Of a stretch of DNA of 8,439 bases, positions 6,180 through 8,439 are shown in pieces. The stretch spans positions 1 to 8,439 of the forward strand of contig DBXN01000063.1 of NCBI GenBank assembly GCA_002309585.1, in the 5' to 3' direction. Source of the DNA: Verrucomicrobia bacterium UBA1211. GTDB lineage: Bacteria > Verrucomicrobiota > Kiritimatiellia > RFP12 > UBA1067. A program made the translations under genes and the position numbers. A model generated the notes under the pieces. The model was not told the origin of the DNA, made no database searches, and was given only the letters and a program-made list of their open reading frames with translations. The stretch's first letter is position 1, and every line of letters starts with the position of its first letter.

Positions 6180-8126
6180 TCAATACCGTCTGAATCCGTA
6201 CCGTTCCGTCACCAGGCCCTTCGGCAACTCTTTGATAAACCGGGAGGGCTTGCAGGGGAAACACCCGCCATCCCGCGCGAACCGGATCGACGGGGCGCAG
6301 AGGACCAACTCATCCTTCGCCCGCGTCACCGCCACGTAAAACAACCGACGCTCCTCGGAATCGTCCTCCGACTCGTCAATCGAACGGTTGGACGGGAACA
6401 TCCCCTCCACCGCCCAGATGACAAAGACGATGGGCCACTCCAACCCCTTGGCCTGATGGACCGTGCTCAGCCGGACCGCATCGGGCGGCAACTCATCCGC
6501 CTGCCGATGATCCGCCTGATCGACCCCGGAGAGCAACGGTACCTCCTCCAAAAAGGCCGTCACGCTTCCGCTCTTACCCATCTGGACGGCCAACTCGTTG
6601 ACATCCTCTTCCCGCGTCTTGGCGTTCTCCGGATCATACTCCTTCACCAGATAGCTGTGATAGAAGACCTCCACGAACCGCCGCACCGCATCGGTCCCAG
6701 TCAGATGCTCGTCATGGTACGCCGCGAAGATGCGGTCGATCTCCTGCCACTGGCCACGCGCCGCCGGGCGCATCATCCCGCACAGCGCCTCACGCTGCTC
6801 CGCATTCCGCGAATTGAACTGGCCGCCGAGCTTCTCCCAATACGACGCAACCGTCTTCTCACCCACTCCGCGCAACAGTCCCACCAGCCGCATAAAGGCC
6901 ATTTTGTCATGCGGATACTCGCACATTCGCAGGAAGGCGAGGACGTCTTTGGTGTGGGCCTGTTCGAAAATCCCGACACCGGAGGTGATCACACAGGGGA
7001 TATGCCGCCGCGCGAGTGCCATCTGCAGCTCGATCGAATGAAAATGCGCCCGGTAGAGCACCGCCATATCCTTCAGCGAGTAGCCTTCGTCCAGATACCG
7101 CTCGATCAGCCCCAGCACCGCATACGCCTGCTCGTCGCCGTCACGGAGCAGGTAAAACTGCGGTTTGTGGCGGGAAGGACGGGTCGCCCGCAACTCCTTC
7201 TGAAACTGCTCGGGATTGCCCTTGATGCAGGCGTTCGCCACCTGCAGGATCTCCGGCGCGCTCCGATAGTTCTGCTCCAGCTTGACGATCCTGCAATCGG
7301 GCCACCGTTTGGGGAACTCCATGATGTTCTTGAAGTTGGCGCCCCGCCAGGAGTAGATGCACTGGAAATCGTCCCCCACCGCCATCACGTTGCGGCTCTG
7401 CTCCGCCAGAATGTCCACCATACGCGCCTGGAGCAGGTTGGTGTCCTGATACTCGTCAACCAAGATGTGGCGGAACTTCTGCTGGTAGAGCCGGCGGACA
7501 TAGTCGCTCTCCTCCAGCAGCCGCAACCCGTTGACCAGCAGGTCGTCGAAATCCATCGCCCCCATCTCCCGCTTCTGGTCGGCATAGCGGGCGGCGACCG
7601 ACACAATCAGCTTGGGATCCGCATTCAGCGCGTCCGCCTGCTCCTCCGCCAGTTCCGCGACATCGAGGGTCTTGTTCGCGGCCATGCCGACCAGCGACAG
7701 CAACACATCCTTTTTGGGAAAATCCTTTTTGTTGGTAACCGTCGCCCCGATGCACTGGTCCATCAGGGAACGCGCGTCGTCCCGGTCCAGAATCGTGAAA
7801 TCCGGCCGGTAGCCCAAATGCGACCCGAACCGTCTCAGAAACCGGTTGCAGACATGGTGGAAAGTCCCGCTCCAGATCGTCCCGACCGAGTCACCCACCA
7901 GCTGTTTGGCGCGCTCCAGCATCTCCCGCGCCGCGCGGTTCGTGAAGGTCAGCAACAGCAGGTTGTCCGGCGGGATTCCCTGTTCGGTCAGATACGCCAC
8001 GCGGTAGACCAGCGTCCGGGTCTTTCCGGTACCCGCCGCCGCCAGGGCCAGCAGCGGGCCGTCCGGCGCCGTCGCCGCCGCACACTGCTCGGGGTTGAGA
8101 ACCTTGCTGAAGTCTATTCTGTCCAT
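6180..8126 (-). CDS. uvrD: UvrD/PcrA-like ATP-dependent DNA helicase (superfamily 1A)
   Basis: This 648-residue enzyme uses ATP hydrolysis to unwind DNA 3' to 5', and family members act in repair and removal of replication blocks. All motifs are present in order: Q motif LNPEQ (10-14), Walker A AAAGTGKT (29-36), Ia LTFTNRAAREM (59-69), TxGx-like WSGTFH (85-90), II ILVDEYQDTN (221-230), III GDDFQCIYSWRGA (251-263), IV LEQNYRS (283-289), V STVHQAKGLEW (554-564) and VI EERRLFYVAVTRAKDEL (591-607). Motif III has Phe-Gln-Cys where most UvrD/PcrA proteins have Asp-Gln-Ser, a variant seen in shorter UvrD-like proteins. It ends soon after motif VI and lacks the C-terminal tail of about 70-80 residues found in UvrD and PcrA. 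ATG 8126 fits a nearly leaderless transcript from the -10 box at 8143-8148; ATG 8144 (six residues longer) is the alternative. Which family name applies is uncertain. Confidence 0.93.
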   Translation of the reverse strand: MDRIDFSKVLNPEQCAAATAPDGPLLALAAAGTGKTRTLVYRVAYLTEQGIPPDNLLLLTFTNRAAREMLERAKQLVGDSVGTIWSGTFHHVCNRFLRRFGSHLGYRPDFTILDRDDARSLMDQCIGATVTNKKDFPKKDVLLSLVGMAANKTLDVAELAEEQADALNADPKLIVSVAARYADQKREMGAMDFDDLLVNGLRLLEESDYVRRLYQQKFRHILVDEYQDTNLLQARMVDILAEQSRNVMAVGDDFQCIYSWRGANFKNIMEFPKRWPDCRIVKLEQNYRSAPEILQVANACIKGNPEQFQKELRATRPSRHKPQFYLLRDGDEQAYAVLGLIERYLDEGYSLKDMAVLYRAHFHSIELQMALARRHIPCVITSGVGIFEQAHTKDVLAFLRMCEYPHDKMAFMRLVGLLRGVGEKTVASYWEKLGGQFNSRNAEQREALCGMMRPAARGQWQEIDRIFAAYHDEHLTGTDAVRRFVEVFYHSYLVKEYDPENAKTREEDVNELAVQMGKSGSVTAFLEEVPLLSGVDQADHRQADELPPDAVRLSTVHQAKGLEWPIVFVIWAVEGMFPSNRSIDESEDDSEERRLFYVAVTRAKDELVLCAPSIRFARDGGCFPCKPSRFIKELPKGLVTERYGFRRY

Positions 8127-8142
8127 GACAAATTCGGGAGTC

Positions 8143-8171
8143 ATTATACCACATCCCCACCCCGATTTGAG
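8143..8171 (-). promoter_or_regulatory. Helicase gene promoter with extended -10
   Basis: On the minus strand a perfect TATAAT (8148-8143) is preceded by TGG, giving the extended -10 TGnTATAAT, and 17 bases further upstream is a weak -35, CTCAAA (8171-8166). The first transcribed base should be about 8134-8136, only 8-10 bases before ATG 8126. No Shine-Dalgarno site is seen in the leader. If the promoter is right, the alternative ATG 8144 lies upstream of the transcript and cannot be the start. Confidence 0.6.
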
Positions 8172-8197
8172 ATCTCCCCCAAAAGTAATCGGCACGC

Positions 8198-8227
8198 TTG
8201 ATTCCCCCCGAGGGGAAATGGTAGAAT
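8198..8227 (+). promoter_or_regulatory. Promoter of the secreted-protein gene, predicted leaderless
   Basis: TTGATT (8198-8203), an 18-base spacer, TGG and TAGAAT (8222-8227) form a good extended -10 promoter. Counting the last base of the -10 as -7 puts +1 at 8234, the A of the start codon, so the transcript may have no leader. A GC-rich inverted repeat lies in the spacer. Confidence 0.55.
8202..8217. promoter_or_regulatory. Possible operator: inverted repeat within promoter spacer
   Basis: TTCCCC (8202-8207) and GGGGAA (8212-8217) pair around CCGA, between the predicted -35 and -10 of the plus-strand promoter. A regulator bound here would cover the promoter. At only 6 bases per arm in GC-rich DNA, chance is not excluded. 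Confidence 0.3.
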
Positions 8228-8233
8228 GGGGCC

Positions 8234-8439
8234 ATGGACAGCACAATTCTACGGATCGCCGGCACGACGGGCCTCATGCTCGCGTGCGTTAGTTGTTTTG
8301 CCAAGCCGCCCGCGTTCGCGTGGCAGGTGACGGTGGAGGAGCCCGACGGACGCGTCGCGCAGGCGACGAGCGCCGCGCCGCGCGCGGACATCAAGGTGAC
8401 GCTCGACGCCGCGGAGACGGCGGACGGCTGGACGGTGAC
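8234..8439 (+). CDS. Exported protein of unknown function (5' part only)
   Basis: A plus-strand frame begins at ATG 8234 and stays open to the window edge (68 complete codons). Residues 5-22 (from ILRIAGTTGLMLACV) are hydrophobic after one basic residue, followed by a likely signal peptidase I site after AFA at residue 29; Cys18 or Cys21 as a lipoprotein site is less likely because no good lipobox is present. The mature start, WQVTVEEPDGRVA, and the later ADIKVTLDAAE look like beta-strand-forming segments of a secreted domain, but no family can be named. The gene is divergent from the helicase, 107 bases separating the two starts, and has its own promoter. Its coding sequence is richer in GCG and CTC codons than the neighbouring genes. 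The product is unidentified. Confidence 0.7.
   Translation, partial: MDSTILRIAGTTGLMLACVSCFAKPPAFAWQVTVEEPDGRVAQATSAAPRADIKVTLDAAETADGWTV

Noticed and set aside
5811..8201. A 796-codon plus-strand open frame opposite the helicase
   Set aside because: It lies antisense to the helicase, whose motifs are unambiguous. The translation is rich in Arg, His, Pro and Gln and shows no domain, as expected for a GC-rich shadow frame.
8127..8246. Helicase start at ATG 8246
   Set aside because: The extra residues (40 codons before Met 8126) read through the divergent promoter region and do not resemble any UvrD N-terminus, which normally begins just before the LNPEQ motif.

Overview
The window looks like chromosomal DNA from a GC-rich, Gram-negative-type bacterium. 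The features pointing this way are lipoprotein and secretion-type N-termini, an ABC-2 permease with a GldG-like partner, and a decayed RHS/YD-repeat remnant. The mixture of a GldG/DUF4340 cluster, an RHS remnant of the 'TYTANxLNxY ... FDxDGxQT' type and intergenic heptamer arrays resembles genomes of the PVC group (Kiritimatiellota/Lentisphaerota/Verrucomicrobiota). That assignment is an impression from memory, not a search result. There is no rRNA, tRNA, CRISPR array or insertion-sequence transposase.

Layout, left to right. Positions 1-1086 (minus) hold a gene open at the window edge, encoding at least 362 residues: a putative lipoprotein with degenerate leucine-rich repeats. Its start overlaps (ATGA) the stop of a 141-codon reading frame at 1083-1508 (minus), which is a remnant of an RHS/YD-repeat protein. 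Positions 1509-1833 hold no gene. They contain a promoter-like site, a compound palindromic element (1637-1705) and a four-copy heptamer array (1780-1807).

Positions 1834-6154 (minus) carry three genes read in the order ABC-2 permease (GldF-like, 6154-5411), GldG-like auxiliary protein (about 5227-3662) and DUF4340 protein (3657-1834). The last two are 4 bases apart and probably translationally coupled. The 183-base gap between permease and GldG-like gene is built almost entirely of several families of 7-base repeats. Together these genes should form the membrane and periplasmic part of a GldA/F/G-type ABC system. The usual ATPase gene is not in the window; a UvrD/PcrA-like helicase (8126-6180, minus) sits directly upstream, 25 bases before the permease.

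The helicase is a complete but short superfamily 1A enzyme with all motifs visible. Just upstream of it is a compact divergent promoter region (8127-8233). From there the plus-strand gene at 8234 runs off the right edge, encoding an exported protein of unknown function. Both divergent genes have a good extended -10 box very close to the start codon, which suggests leaderless or nearly leaderless transcripts.
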